NCBI RefSeq assembly: GCF_000442645.1 | Contig: NC_021915.1 | Location: 930,001-994,000, forward strand | From: Corynebacterium maris DSM 45190 | GTDB lineage: Bacteria; Actinomycetota; Actinomycetes; Mycobacteriales; Mycobacteriaceae | Reading direction: 5' to 3' | Length of the DNA: 64,000 nt | Part shown: one piece after another, positions 53,482-63,865 of the stretch | Numbering within the stretch: position 1 is the stretch's first letter | Layout of the letters: each line of letters opens with the position of its first letter | Notes under the pieces: generated by a model | Databases searched by the model: none | What the model was told of the DNA's origin: nothing | The model's input: only the letters and a program-made list of their open reading frames with translations | Translations under genes and position numbers: made by a program

Positions 53482-54735
53482 TTAATCGGCCTGGGTGGCA
53501 GACATGCCGGCGGCGGTGATGGAGCCGTCGGCGACGCGGATGCGCAGCTGCGAGCCGGGCGGGGCCTGCTCGATGCTCATGACCACCTCGGGGTCGCTGC
53601 CGTCGCGCGGGACGACCTGCACCACGGAGTAGCCGCGGGCCAGGGTGGCCGAGGGGCCGAGCGCGGAAATCTGCCCGCGCAGGCCCGCGATCGTGGACTG
53701 TTCGCCGCTGAGCAGGTAGCGCACGTCGCGGCGGATGGAGCCCACCGCCCGCTCCAATTCTTCGCGGCGGCGGGTGATCGGGTTCATCGGATCCGCCAGC
53801 ACCGGCCGCGAGCGGATCTGCGCCAGGCCGCGCTGTTCGCGCTGCACCCAACCGCGCAGGGCGCCGGCCATCCTGGAGCGGGCCTCGGTGAGGAAGGCGC
53901 GTTCTTGGGCGGCGTCGGGCACGACCCGCTTCGCGGCGTCCGTCGGGGTGGCGGCGCGCAGGTCCGCGACGTTGTCCAGCACCGGGCTGTCGGGCTCGTG
54001 ACCGATGGCGGAGACCACCGGGGTGCCCGCGGCGGCCACGGCGCGCTGCAGCGCCTCCTCCGAGAAAGGCAGCAGGTCCTCGACGGAGCCGCCGCCGCGG
54101 GCAATGATGATGACGTCGACCTCCGGGTCGGCGTCGAGCTGCTGCAGGGCCGCGATGACTTCGGTGACGGCGTTGGCGCCTTGCACCGCGGTGTTGATCA
54201 CCCGGAAATCCACCTCGGGCCAGCGGGACTGGGCCACCGACAAGACGTCGCGCTCGGCCGCCGAGCCGCGGCCGGTGATCAGGCCGACGCGGTGGGGCAG
54301 ATAGGGAAGCGGCCGCTTGCGGGCGGGGTCGAAGAGCCCTTCGGCGGCGAGTTGCTTGCGCAGCATCTCCACCCGGGCGAGCAGTTCGCCCACGCCGACG
54401 TGGCGGATCTCGGTGACCCAGAGGGAAAAGGATCCGCGCCCGGCGTAGAAAGCGGGTTTGCCGTGGACGACGACCCGGTCGCCGTCCTTGATCGGGGTGG
54501 GGGCGCCCCGCAGCAACTGCGTCGAGCACGTGAGCTGGACGGAAGCCTCCTTCTCCGGGTCGCGGAGAGTGAGGTAGCTCAGCTTCCAGTTGGGTTTCAT
54601 GTTGACCTGGGTGAGCTGTCCTTCTACCCAGAGCCACCCGAGCCTTTCGATCCAGCCCTTGACCGTGTCGTTGACCCGGGCCACGGGCCAGGGGGACTCG
54701 GCGGTGCTGGCCGGTGGCTTGGCGCCGTTCGTCAC
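53482..54735 (-). CDS. xseA: exodeoxyribonuclease VII large subunit
   Basis: 417 residues: N-terminal OB fold (WVEGQLTQVNMKPNWKLSYLTLRD), catalytic domain with GLITGRGSAAERDVL and IIIARGGGSVEDLLPFSEE, SAIGHEPDSPVLDNVADLRAATPTDAA, and a long coiled coil followed by the C-terminal ARGYSVV repeat. GTG start with AGAGGTGG upstream. Divergent from ispH. Confidence 0.95.
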   Translation of the reverse strand: MTNGAKPPASTAESPWPVARVNDTVKGWIERLGWLWVEGQLTQVNMKPNWKLSYLTLRDPEKEASVQLTCSTQLLRGAPTPIKDGDRVVVHGKPAFYAGRGSFSLWVTEIRHVGVGELLARVEMLRKQLAAEGLFDPARKRPLPYLPHRVGLITGRGSAAERDVLSVAQSRWPEVDFRVINTAVQGANAVTEVIAALQQLDADPEVDVIIIARGGGSVEDLLPFSEEALQRAVAAAGTPVVSAIGHEPDSPVLDNVADLRAATPTDAAKRVVPDAAQERAFLTEARSRMAGALRGWVQREQRGLAQIRSRPVLADPMNPITRRREELERAVGSIRRDVRYLLSGEQSTIAGLRGQISALGPSATLARGYSVVQVVPRDGSDPEVVMSIEQAPPGSQLRIRVADGSITAAGMSATQAD

Positions 54736-54857
54736 GTGTGGTCCACCTCTCTAGTGTAGGCACGCAGTGATAATAAACTCGATGTAAGTCGTGGAAAATT
54801 CTGCGACAGGTTCGTCCAGTCTATTCTTTTGGACTGCTCTTCGATACGCTGGGTTCC

Positions 54858-55826
54858 ATGACTGATGCGGATAAGAAGGTTCTCCTGGCGGCGCCACGAG
54901 GGTATTGTGCCGGCGTGGATCGCGCAGTCGAGACCGTTGAGAAGGCCATCGAGGATTACGGTGCGCCCGTGTATGTTCGTAAAGAAATCGTCCACAACAA
55001 GTACGTCGTGGATTCCCTGGCCAAGCGGGGAGTGATCTTCGTCGACGAGGCCGACGAAGTCCCGGAGGGCGCCCACCTGGTTTTCTCCGCCCACGGCGTG
55101 TCCCCGGCGGTCCGCCAGCTCGCGGACTCCCGCAACCTGCAGACCATCGACGCCTCCTGCCCGCTGGTGACCAAGGTCCACCGTGAGGCCAACCGCTTTG
55201 ACCGGGACGGCTACTACATCCTCCTGGTCGGCCACGAGGGCCACGAGGAGGTCGAGGGCACCGCGGGCGAGGCCCCGGAGGTCACTTACCTCGTCGACGG
55301 CATCGAGGGCGTCGACGCGCTGCCGGACTTCCTCGCGGACGAGAAGCTCGTCTGGCTGTCCCAGACCACCCTGTCCGTCACCGAGACCCTGGACATCGTG
55401 GCCAAGCTGCGCGAGCGTTTCCCGCACCTGGAAAACCCGCCGAGCGACGACATCTGCTACGCCACCCAGAACCGCCAGAACGCCGTGCGTGAGATGGCCC
55501 CGGACTGCGACCTGGTCATCGTCGTCGGTTCCCAGAACTCCTCGAACTCCGTGCGCCTCGTCGAAGTCGCCCTGGAGTTCGGCGCGAAGGATTCGCACCT
55601 GGTGGACTACGCCGCCGAAATCGACGAGGCCTGGCTCGACGGCGTGACCACCGTCGGCGTCACCTCCGGCGCCTCCGTGCCGGAGATCCTCGTGCGCGAG
55701 GTCCTCGAGTGGCTTGCCGAGCGCGGCTACGCGGACACCGAAGAAATCCGCACCGCCACGGAGACGATCACCTTCTCCCTGCCGCGCGAGATCCGTCCGG
55801 CCCGTGCCACGAAGGCTCGAGCCTAA
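54858..55826 (+). CDS. ispH: 4-hydroxy-3-methylbut-2-enyl diphosphate reductase
   Basis: Last step of the MEP pathway, giving IPP and DMAPP; an iron-sulfur enzyme. The three cluster cysteines are seen in APRGYCAGV (Cys17), DASCPLVTKVH and DICYATQNRQ, along with SQTTLSV and GVTSGASVPE. The 322 residues are full length. A 21-pair terminator follows directly. Confidence 0.96.
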   Translation: MTDADKKVLLAAPRGYCAGVDRAVETVEKAIEDYGAPVYVRKEIVHNKYVVDSLAKRGVIFVDEADEVPEGAHLVFSAHGVSPAVRQLADSRNLQTIDASCPLVTKVHREANRFDRDGYYILLVGHEGHEEVEGTAGEAPEVTYLVDGIEGVDALPDFLADEKLVWLSQTTLSVTETLDIVAKLRERFPHLENPPSDDICYATQNRQNAVREMAPDCDLVIVVGSQNSSNSVRLVEVALEFGAKDSHLVDYAAEIDEAWLDGVTTVGVTSGASVPEILVREVLEWLAERGYADTEEIRTATETITFSLPREIRPARATKARA

Positions 55827-55842
55827 ACAGCTTTTCGACGAC

Positions 55843-55895
55843 ACGACGCTGCCCCCGGCCCGCTACGAGAGTGTGCGGGCCGGGGGCAGCGTCGT
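55843..55895. terminator. long-stem bidirectional terminator
   Basis: A perfect 21-base stem (55843-55863 against 55875-55895, starting ACGACGCTGCCCCC) with an 11-base loop, between ispH and the convergent DUF6542 gene. Confidence 0.82.
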
Positions 55896-55908
55896 GGCAA
55901 GGGGCGAA

Positions 55909-56499
55909 TTACTCCTCGGGGTGGGGGCGCGTCGGGCGCCGGGCCAGCAGCTCCTCCACCGTGATTTGGGAGGAATGACCGCGCGCGTCCGCCGCGGCCG
56001 CCCGGCCACGGCGGTCCCGGGCACGGGCCCGCCGACGCCGCCGGTTTTCCTGCTCCCGCCGTTTGCGGGCCGCCCGACGCAGCAGCCACAACCTCAACAC
56101 GGCGATGACCACACAGATCCCGGTGACGGCAAGGAGCCAGGGAAAATACTGGGTCAACGGGTACACGGCCGTGATGATCGACGTCGTCGAAAACGGGTCA
56201 GAGCCTTCCGCGGCCAACGATTGCGTGACCGCCCACGCGGTGATCACGGTCATCACGGTAAACAGCAGCGGAATGGAGACGACGGTCAAAAACAGGCCGC
56301 GCGACTCCACGAACACGGCGACGACGACCGTGGCGACCGCGAAAATCACCAGGTAGAGCAGCGAGATCTCTTGGAGATAGAGACTGATGATCAGCCCCGT
56401 GAGCAGACCCGCCAGCATGATCGAGATGGCCGACCAGGTCGGTAGGCCGGAAAACCGGCCGGACGACCGTGGACGGGAGCTCGGGTATGCGTGTGACAC
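55909..56499 (-). CDS. DUF6542 membrane protein
   Basis: 196 residues: four hydrophobic helices within 20-135 (GLPTWSAISIMLAGLLTGL as the first), then a very basic cytoplasmic tail (RRRRRARARDRRGR) and a short end. The first helix pattern and position beside xseA/ispH fit DUF6542 of Actinobacteria. GTG start at 56499. It follows the AI-2E gene on the same strand after 48 bases. Function unknown. Confidence 0.75.
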   Translation of the reverse strand: MSHAYPSSRPRSSGRFSGLPTWSAISIMLAGLLTGLIISLYLQEISLLYLVIFAVATVVVAVFVESRGLFLTVVSIPLLFTVMTVITAWAVTQSLAAEGSDPFSTTSIITAVYPLTQYFPWLLAVTGICVVIAVLRLWLLRRAARKRREQENRRRRRARARDRRGRAAAADARGHSSQITVEELLARRPTRPHPEE

Positions 56500-56547
56500 A
56501 GCTGAAGATCATAGCGTGTTCTCCCCGCAGTCCAAGGCAGGGCCGCG

Positions 56548-58005
56548 CTATTTCCGGCGATTACGGCGACTGTCCAGCAGCCGTTCCACCGCATCCCCGC
56601 CCCGGCGCAGCAGCTTCGTCGCCGGCCGCCGGACGCCCTCGGCGCGGGGGGAGGGGGCCGTCTTCGCGGGTGGTGGGCCGACGTCCTCGGCGACGTCGAC
56701 GTCGTCGTACTGGCCGTACTCGCGGGCGGCCGTGGCGAAAAACTCGCCGTCTTCCCGCCACCGCTGCCGTAGGACCCGGCCATGTTCTTCGTTGACCCGG
56801 CCCGTGGCCAGTCCCTCTGGGGTGATGAACTCGATCTCGGCGGCCTTCTTCTCTCCGGCTTGCAGGGAGGTGATGTCGAGAAGATAGCGGAAGGCCACCG
56901 CGATCATCGCGGCCGCCGGCACCGCCAAGAATGCGCCGACCAGACCGAAGAGGCCGCCGCCGACGACCACAGAAATCAACACGATGACCGGGTGCAGGTT
57001 CATGGCGCGCGACTGCAGCAGCGGGGACAAGATGTTTCCCTCCAGCTGCTGGACCGCCACGATCAGGATGAGCACCAGCAGCGCCTCGGTGAAACCGAGC
57101 GAGACCAGCGCCACCAGCACCGCCAGGGCGCCGGCGGTGATCGCGCCGACGTAGGGGACGAAGCCCGCCACGAAAGTGATCACGGCGAGCGTGAACGCCA
57201 TGGGCACGCCGATCGCCCACAGGCCGAGGCCGATCGCGAGCGCATCCACCGCCGAGACGATCGCCTGCGCGCGGATGTAGCCGCCGAGGGTGGTCCAGGA
57301 ACGGGTGAGCAGCTCCGTGGCGTGCCAGCCGCCGCGCCGGCCCATCACCGAACGGACCCACGGCAGGAAGAGGTGCCCGTCCTTGAGGAAGAAGATGACC
57401 AGCACCACGACCATGAACAAGGTGATGACCAGCGACGTGGCCGTGGACAGCCCGGTGACGACCCCGCCGGCGATGGCGCCAGCCTGATCCTGGACCCAGC
57501 TGACGAGATCGTTCAGCACGTTGTCCAGGTCCTCGCCGTTGAGGTTCAGCGGTGGGCCCTGGGCCCACAGCTGCAGGCGTTGAATGCCTTCCAGCGCCTG
57601 CAGGTACAGCACCTGGGACTGGCGTGCGATGTCCGGCGCCACGACGGCGACGATCGCCCCGAGGGCGCCGAAGAACAGCAGGATGGAAATCAACGCGGCC
57701 AACACCGACGGCATCCCGCGGCGCCGCATCCACGTGGTGGGGGGCGCCAACACCGTGCAGACGATCAGGGCGAGAATGATCGGCAGAAGACCGACCCAGA
57801 ACGTGCTGAGCAGAAACCACAGCGCGTAGGCGGCCACGGCGATGATCAGGGCGCGCAGCGCCCACATCGCGACCTGCTTGAGCCAGGACCCGACGACCAC
57901 GGAACGGTCGATCTGGTCGGCCACGGGGTCGTCCAGGCTCAAGGCCGCGACGTCGCGCTCCTTCTCGGAGGAATCGGATTCGTACTTCTCACTGGGCGTG
58001 CTCAC
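56548..58005 (-). CDS. AI-2E family transporter
   Basis: 485-residue membrane protein of the TqsA/PerM family: about eight helices, the AQSQ-like periplasmic loop region, and the conserved C-terminal block AVQQLEGNILSPLLQSRAMNLHPVIVL. A ~110-residue cytoplasmic tail rich in Arg and acidic stretches is added. Members export small molecules or ions; AI-2 itself is not implied. GTG start at 58005; divergent from ychF. Confidence 0.85.
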   Translation of the reverse strand: MSTPSEKYESDSSEKERDVAALSLDDPVADQIDRSVVVGSWLKQVAMWALRALIIAVAAYALWFLLSTFWVGLLPIILALIVCTVLAPPTTWMRRRGMPSVLAALISILLFFGALGAIVAVVAPDIARQSQVLYLQALEGIQRLQLWAQGPPLNLNGEDLDNVLNDLVSWVQDQAGAIAGGVVTGLSTATSLVITLFMVVVLVIFFLKDGHLFLPWVRSVMGRRGGWHATELLTRSWTTLGGYIRAQAIVSAVDALAIGLGLWAIGVPMAFTLAVITFVAGFVPYVGAITAGALAVLVALVSLGFTEALLVLILIVAVQQLEGNILSPLLQSRAMNLHPVIVLISVVVGGGLFGLVGAFLAVPAAAMIAVAFRYLLDITSLQAGEKKAAEIEFITPEGLATGRVNEEHGRVLRQRWREDGEFFATAAREYGQYDDVDVAEDVGPPPAKTAPSPRAEGVRRPATKLLRRGGDAVERLLDSRRNRRK

Positions 58006-58088
58006 ATGTTATATATTGCCTCATCCGTCCCCGCCGGTGCGTCACCCGACACCCTGGACGGGGAAGCGGTGGGCTAGGGTGGACGCTT

Positions 58089-59174
<1,086 letters not shown>

Positions 59175-59198
59175 AATTCCTGTTCAGGACGGCATGTC

Positions 59199-59225
59199 CC
59201 GGCGACCACGTGAACGCGTCGCCGG
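59199..59225 (+). terminator. hairpin after ychF
   Basis: CCGGCGAC (59199-59206) pairs with GTCGCCGG (59218-59225) around an 11-base loop, 25 bases past the ychF stop. No T run. Confidence 0.5.
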
Positions 59226-59332
59226 TTCTGCGTTTCCTGCGCCGGGCTTCGCTTCTTCCCGTCGGGCGATAGGGTGGGAATGAGAGATCAGATCCCAGAT
59301 CCGATGACACCCAAATACAGGAGTTTCTAGCC

Positions 59333-59773
59333 ATGAGCTTTAACGTTTATCTTTCCGGCGAGATCCACACCGATTGGCGGGAGGAGATCCAGCGCGGCGC
59401 CGAGGCCGCCGGACTGGACGTGGTGTTCACCGCGCCGGTGACCGACCATGAGGCCAGCGACGCCGCGGGCGATCACCTGGGTGAGAACACCGAGCAGTTC
59501 TGGCGTGACCACCAATCCGCCAAGGTCAACGCCATCCGCACCCGCACTCTGATCGAGCAGAGCGATCTGGTGGTGGTGCGCTTCGGCGACAAGTACAAGC
59601 AGTGGAACGCCGCTTTCGACGCCGGCTACTGCGCCGCGTTGGGCAAGCCCTACGTGACCCTCCATGACGCCGACACCGTGCACCCGCTCAAGGAGGTCGA
59701 CGCCGGGGCTCAGGCCTGGTGCACGACCACCGATCAGGTGGTGGAGACCCTGCGCTACGTGCTCAAGGCGTGA
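59333..59773 (+). CDS. YtoQ family protein
   Basis: 146 residues, cytosolic. FNVYLSGEIHTDWREEI at the start, LGENTEQFWRDHQSAKVNAIRTRTLIEQSDLVVVRFGDKYKQWNAAFDAG in the middle: the nucleoside-2-deoxyribosyltransferase-like fold of the YtoQ family. Enzymatic role not established. AGGAG precedes the ATG at suitable distance. The upstream 107 bases after the ychF hairpin presumably hold its promoter. Confidence 0.85.
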   Translation: MSFNVYLSGEIHTDWREEIQRGAEAAGLDVVFTAPVTDHEASDAAGDHLGENTEQFWRDHQSAKVNAIRTRTLIEQSDLVVVRFGDKYKQWNAAFDAGYCAALGKPYVTLHDADTVHPLKEVDAGAQAWCTTTDQVVETLRYVLKA

Positions 59774-59863
59774 GCCGGGCACGGACCAGATGAAATGAAC
59801 GTCCCATGGGGCGGGTAATTACCCGCCCCGGGGTGTGTCGTGCGTTTTATTAAGGAGATCACT

Positions 59864-60235
59864 GTGGAACTGAGCATGGACAAGGGCAACCAATTCGTGG
59901 AGGAGACGCAGTCGCCGGAAGGCGCTGCGGCATGGAAGAAGCAGTTGGACGAGTTTGCGCCGGGCGCATCCGACTGGGTCGTCGGCGCGGTCTTCGGGGG
60001 AACGTACCAGCGCGACGGCCTCGAGCTGCGGGATCGGCAGATGCTCAACATGGCGGCGTTGGCGGCGATGGGCGGGACCGAACCGCAGCTGACCGGCCAC
60101 ATTAAGACGGCGGTGGACGTCGCCGGCATGAGCAAGGAAGAAGTCGCGGAGTGCTTCGTGCATCTGATGCCCTACATCGGCGTGCCGAAGACGCTCGCGG
60201 CGATGCGCTGCATGAAGGCCGCGTTCGAGGAGTAA
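59864..60235 (+). CDS. carboxymuconolactone decarboxylase-like protein
   Basis: 123-residue helical protein of the CMD/AhpD-like superfamily: LRDRQMLNMAALAAMGGTEPQLTGHIKTAVDVAGMSKEEVAECFVHLMPYIG. It lacks the CxxC of AhpD peroxidases, so it is closer to the decarboxylase branch. GTG 59864 is chosen since TAAGGAG lies six bases upstream; the longer ATG version starting at 59840 has none. No protocatechuate genes are near. It precedes the 2H gene by six bases, suggesting an operon. Confidence 0.8.
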   Translation: MELSMDKGNQFVEETQSPEGAAAWKKQLDEFAPGASDWVVGAVFGGTYQRDGLELRDRQMLNMAALAAMGGTEPQLTGHIKTAVDVAGMSKEEVAECFVHLMPYIGVPKTLAAMRCMKAAFEE

Positions 60236-60241
60236 CTGGCG

Positions 60242-60754
60242 ATGACCTCCCCGGACAACATCTTGTTGCACCTCCCGGAGGACGAAGAACAGCAAGTGCG
60301 TGAGGTGTTTGCGCGTCTGGAACAGCGGGGGTTTCCCGCCCAGAGACAAACCCCGCACATCACCGTCACGTTTTCGCCGGCGATGGATGAGGGCGTCGTC
60401 AAGCGTGCCGCCGAGCTGCTCCCGCCGGTGATCCCCGCCCGTTTTCGGCGGGTGGGCACCGTCGTGTTCGGCACGAAGCGCAAACAAACCGTGGCGTGGC
60501 TGCTGGAGACCTCCGATGAACTGGAGATCGCCGCCCGCGACATCGGCGCGCGCAACCCGGACGGTCGCGGCCCGCGGTGGACCCCGCATCTGACGATGGG
60601 GTTGCGGCTGCCCCGGGAGATCGTCCCCGACTACATCCGGGCGCTGGGGGAGGAGACGTCTCCGCACCTCAAGGAACTCACGGCCGCGCGGGCGGCGTTG
60701 TGGCGGCCCCGGAGTCAGGAGCTGACCGTCCTGGCTGGCGGCGCACCGAGCTGA
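60242..60754 (+). CDS. 2H phosphoesterase (2'-5' RNA ligase-like)
   Basis: 170 residues with two HxTx motifs, His39-Ile-Thr-Val and His116-Leu-Thr-Met, the catalytic pair of the 2H superfamily (LigT, ThpR, cyclic phosphodiesterases). The spacing of about 77 residues and the flanking PAQRQTPHITVTF pattern are typical. Substrate unknown; may open 2',3'-cyclic phosphates on RNA. Starts six bases after the CMD-like gene. Confidence 0.8.
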   Translation: MTSPDNILLHLPEDEEQQVREVFARLEQRGFPAQRQTPHITVTFSPAMDEGVVKRAAELLPPVIPARFRRVGTVVFGTKRKQTVAWLLETSDELEIAARDIGARNPDGRGPRWTPHLTMGLRLPREIVPDYIRALGEETSPHLKELTAARAALWRPRSQELTVLAGGAPS

Positions 60755-60841
60755 GCGGGCCGATAGAATCAATGCTGAACAGACGCACGCTCAGCGTCTA
60801 TTCGACCGGGCTTTCACACCGCCGACGGGAAGGCTGCTTTC

Positions 60842-63800
60842 GTGCTTTCGACCAGTCCACTGACCCCCGCCGCCACCGGCGGCGCAGCGCCCGAGCGTGA
60901 CAAGTCCGTGAATGCGATCTGGCTGCGGCACGCTCTCTTCGCGGCGGTGTACGCGGTGATGGTGGTGGCCTCGATCACGGTGGCGTATTCCGGCACCTCC
61001 ATCGCGATCGTCTGGCCCTCCGCCGGCGTAGCGGTGTGGTGGGCCGTCACCTGCCGGGGATGGCGGTCGTTCGCGTGGGTGGCGGCATTCGTGTTCGCTG
61101 TTCCCGCCCTCTATCTGGGCGCCGTCGACGGACATGCGTTTTTACCGGTCATCTTCGTGGGAATCTCGCATGTCCTCACCGGACCGGCGGTGGGGCTGGC
61201 GCTGGTCCTGCTCGAGAAGAAATTCCCGCCGCGATCCCACTTCGGCGGCGGAGGTGGCCGGGTGGCTGCCCGCCTGGTGCTGCCGCATCAGGTCTACCGT
61301 CTGCTCATCGTGTGTCTCCTCATGATCCCGGTGGCAAAGGGCGTCGGGATGGTGGGCGTCGGGATGGAAGCAGAGGTGTCGGTCGAGCTCTACACGGGCC
61401 TCGTCCTCCGCGATTTGGCCGGCGTCTTGGCGGTCGCCGGTCCCGGGATCGCCATCTCCTCGGCGGTGGGGCAGGCCATCAGCGCGGCCGCCCTCCGCGA
61501 ATGTGCGGGGGTGACTGCAGTCACCGCCGTGCTGCTGGCGCTGATCTTCGGCCCCGGGCAGGATCTGCCGATCGCGTATCTCGCGATGCTGCCGCTGTAC
61601 TGGAGCGCGACGCGGCTGCCCGTGATCGTGGCCTCGGTCCACGTCGTGATCACGGTGGTCACGACGATGACTCTCACCTACCTGGTCGGGGCGGGACCAT
61701 TCGCCGTCTCCGACGACAGCCCGATGGATCAGGCGTCGGCAACCCAGATCTTCATCATCATGTGCGTTCTGTTGTCGTTGGTGGTGTCGACGACGGTGCA
61801 GCAGCACGCTACGCTCGCCGCGGAGCTGGAGGCGCTGGCGGCGACGATTCCGGATGCGCTGCTGCTCATCGACCGCCATAAACGGGCTATCCCCATCAAT
61901 GCGGCCGCGCACGACGTCGTCTTTGAAAATCAGGACGGGGAGATCCTCGCGCGCCGTCTCCGGGAGGTCGACGGTGAGTTGCTCGACGAGACGAACAGGC
62001 CCAGCAGCGCAGCGCTGCGGGGTGAAAATGTGCGGGAGATGCTCGTGGAGCTCGCCTATCCTCCCGCCGGCGGCACGGATGACGACCGCCGCTTTTATTC
62101 GGTCAGAGCTTCACCCTTGTCTTTGCCCGGTGAAGTGGAGCCGGGGCACGCTGTGCTGCTGTACCACGACAGCACCGACGAATACTGGAGAATGCGGCAC
62201 TTGCGGCGGGCCCGCGACGAAGCTCGGGCTCTTTTCGAGTATGCGCCGCAGGGTGTGGCGACCCTCGACGATGACGGCGTGATTCTGCAAGCCAACCGTG
62301 CGCTCGGTGAATTAATCGGCGCCCCCGCCGCTCAACTGGTGGGTCGAAGGCTCGATGAATTCAGCCGCGACGGGGCATTCGCTGGGGAAATCGAGGCCGC
62401 GCTGGCCGATCCGGGCACGCTCGTTCAGGTGGACCGTGATTTCGATTCCGCGGACGGGTGGGAGAAAAGGGTGACGCTGTCGTTTCGCACCATCGCGGGC
62501 GGGGGAAGGGGGTCTACGCTGTTGCTGGTCAACGTGGTCGACGTCACCCATCAACACGAGTTCTATGAATTGATCAGCCACATCGCCGACCATGACGCGC
62601 TCACGGGCTTGATCAACCGGCGCCGGTTCGATGCTGACCTCGCGGACATCCTGAACGACGGCGACCGGGATCGTGGCGCCGGCGCCCTGCTGCTCATCGA
62701 CCTCGACCGGTTCAAGGCGGTCAATGACTCGCTTGGTCATCAGGCGGGCGATGATCTGCTCGTGAAGTTTGCGACGCTGCTGCAGGACTGCGTCCGGGCG
62801 ACCGACCTGGTCGCCCGGTTGGGCGGCGACGAATTCGTCGTCGTTCTGCCGGCCGCCGACCGAGCGGAGGCGACCGCCGTCGGCGAGCGGATCCTGGACA
62901 CGGCCAATCGCCGGTTCAGGAACCGGCCCGGGGTACTGGGCGAGGTCACGGCGAGCGTCGGCGCCGCCATGTTTTCCGAGGCGAATGGGAGTTCCACCGA
63001 CCTGCTCGTGCTCGCGGACCAGCGGCTGTACGACGCCAAAAACTCGGGACGCAACCGCGTCGCCTCGAATCCGCTCGCAGGCGAACAGGTGGAGCGGATC
63101 CTGAAAACGGACGCGTTGCGCTTGGAACTGCAACCCATCGTGGACATGAAGACGGGACGCGTCACGCTGGCGGAAGGGCTCGTTCGGGTGACGCCCGCCG
63201 AAGGGGACATGTCCGCGGGTGAGCTGGTGGCGGTGGTGGAGAAAGCCGGGTTGGGGCCGGAGCTCGATGCGCTCGTCATGCGTCGGGGGATTGGGTTGCT
63301 GCCGCAGCTGCAGCAGGCCAGCCCCGGCTTCCGGCTCTCGCTCAACCTGTCGGCGCAGTCGCTGGGCTCGGAGGAGGTGGCCCGGGTGATCGTCACAGAG
63401 CTGACGCGACGCCGGGTGCCTCCCGGTTCGCTCGTGCTGGAAGTGACGGAGTCGGCGCCCCTTCCCGACGTCGAGGCCGCCCGCGCGTTCCAACGCAGAC
63501 TGCGGGAGCACGGGGTGGCGTTCGCCCTCGACGATTTCGGCACCGGATTCGACCCCTACCGCTATCTCAAGCAACTGGACTTTGACGTGGTGAAGATCGC
63601 CGGTGAGTTCGTGGAAAGCATGACTGACGGCGGCGTGGACCTCAGCGTCGTGAAGTCGTTGGTGCGTCTCGCCGAAGACGAGGGCATGGCGACGGTCGCC
63701 GAATATGTCTCTGCGGAGCAGATCTTCGAGGCAGCCCGACGGCTCGGCGTCACCTACGGGCAGGGGTATCACTTCGGGGCTTCGCTGCCGCCCCGGGAAT

Positions 63801-63862
63801 TCATCACCGAGCACCTGACGGGGGCGGGCGCTGGGGCGCCGGTCGCCGACGAGAAGGGATAA
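60842..63862 (+). CDS. MASE1-PAS-GGDEF-EAL cyclic-di-GMP protein
   Basis: 1006-residue membrane signalling protein. Order: about eight helices of a MASE1-type sensor (20-320), two PAS-like regions (about 325-440 and 450-570), a GGDEF cyclase with intact signature (661-665) and inhibitory RATD site five residues before it (652-655), then an EAL domain from about 760. The EAL core keeps NLS, LEVTES, LDDFGTG and a C-terminal GQGYHFG, but reads EGL at the signature and VKIAG where VKID is usual. Cyclase activity is likely; phosphodiesterase activity is doubtful. GTG start at 60842 with GGGAAGG upstream. Confidence 0.92.
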   Translation: MLSTSPLTPAATGGAAPERDKSVNAIWLRHALFAAVYAVMVVASITVAYSGTSIAIVWPSAGVAVWWAVTCRGWRSFAWVAAFVFAVPALYLGAVDGHAFLPVIFVGISHVLTGPAVGLALVLLEKKFPPRSHFGGGGGRVAARLVLPHQVYRLLIVCLLMIPVAKGVGMVGVGMEAEVSVELYTGLVLRDLAGVLAVAGPGIAISSAVGQAISAAALRECAGVTAVTAVLLALIFGPGQDLPIAYLAMLPLYWSATRLPVIVASVHVVITVVTTMTLTYLVGAGPFAVSDDSPMDQASATQIFIIMCVLLSLVVSTTVQQHATLAAELEALAATIPDALLLIDRHKRAIPINAAAHDVVFENQDGEILARRLREVDGELLDETNRPSSAALRGENVREMLVELAYPPAGGTDDDRRFYSVRASPLSLPGEVEPGHAVLLYHDSTDEYWRMRHLRRARDEARALFEYAPQGVATLDDDGVILQANRALGELIGAPAAQLVGRRLDEFSRDGAFAGEIEAALADPGTLVQVDRDFDSADGWEKRVTLSFRTIAGGGRGSTLLLVNVVDVTHQHEFYELISHIADHDALTGLINRRRFDADLADILNDGDRDRGAGALLLIDLDRFKAVNDSLGHQAGDDLLVKFATLLQDCVRATDLVARLGGDEFVVVLPAADRAEATAVGERILDTANRRFRNRPGVLGEVTASVGAAMFSEANGSSTDLLVLADQRLYDAKNSGRNRVASNPLAGEQVERILKTDALRLELQPIVDMKTGRVTLAEGLVRVTPAEGDMSAGELVAVVEKAGLGPELDALVMRRGIGLLPQLQQASPGFRLSLNLSAQSLGSEEVARVIVTELTRRRVPPGSLVLEVTESAPLPDVEAARAFQRRLREHGVAFALDDFGTGFDPYRYLKQLDFDVVKIAGEFVESMTDGGVDLSVVKSLVRLAEDEGMATVAEYVSAEQIFEAARRLGVTYGQGYHFGASLPPREFITEHLTGAGAGAPVADEKG

Positions 63863-63865
63863 GGA

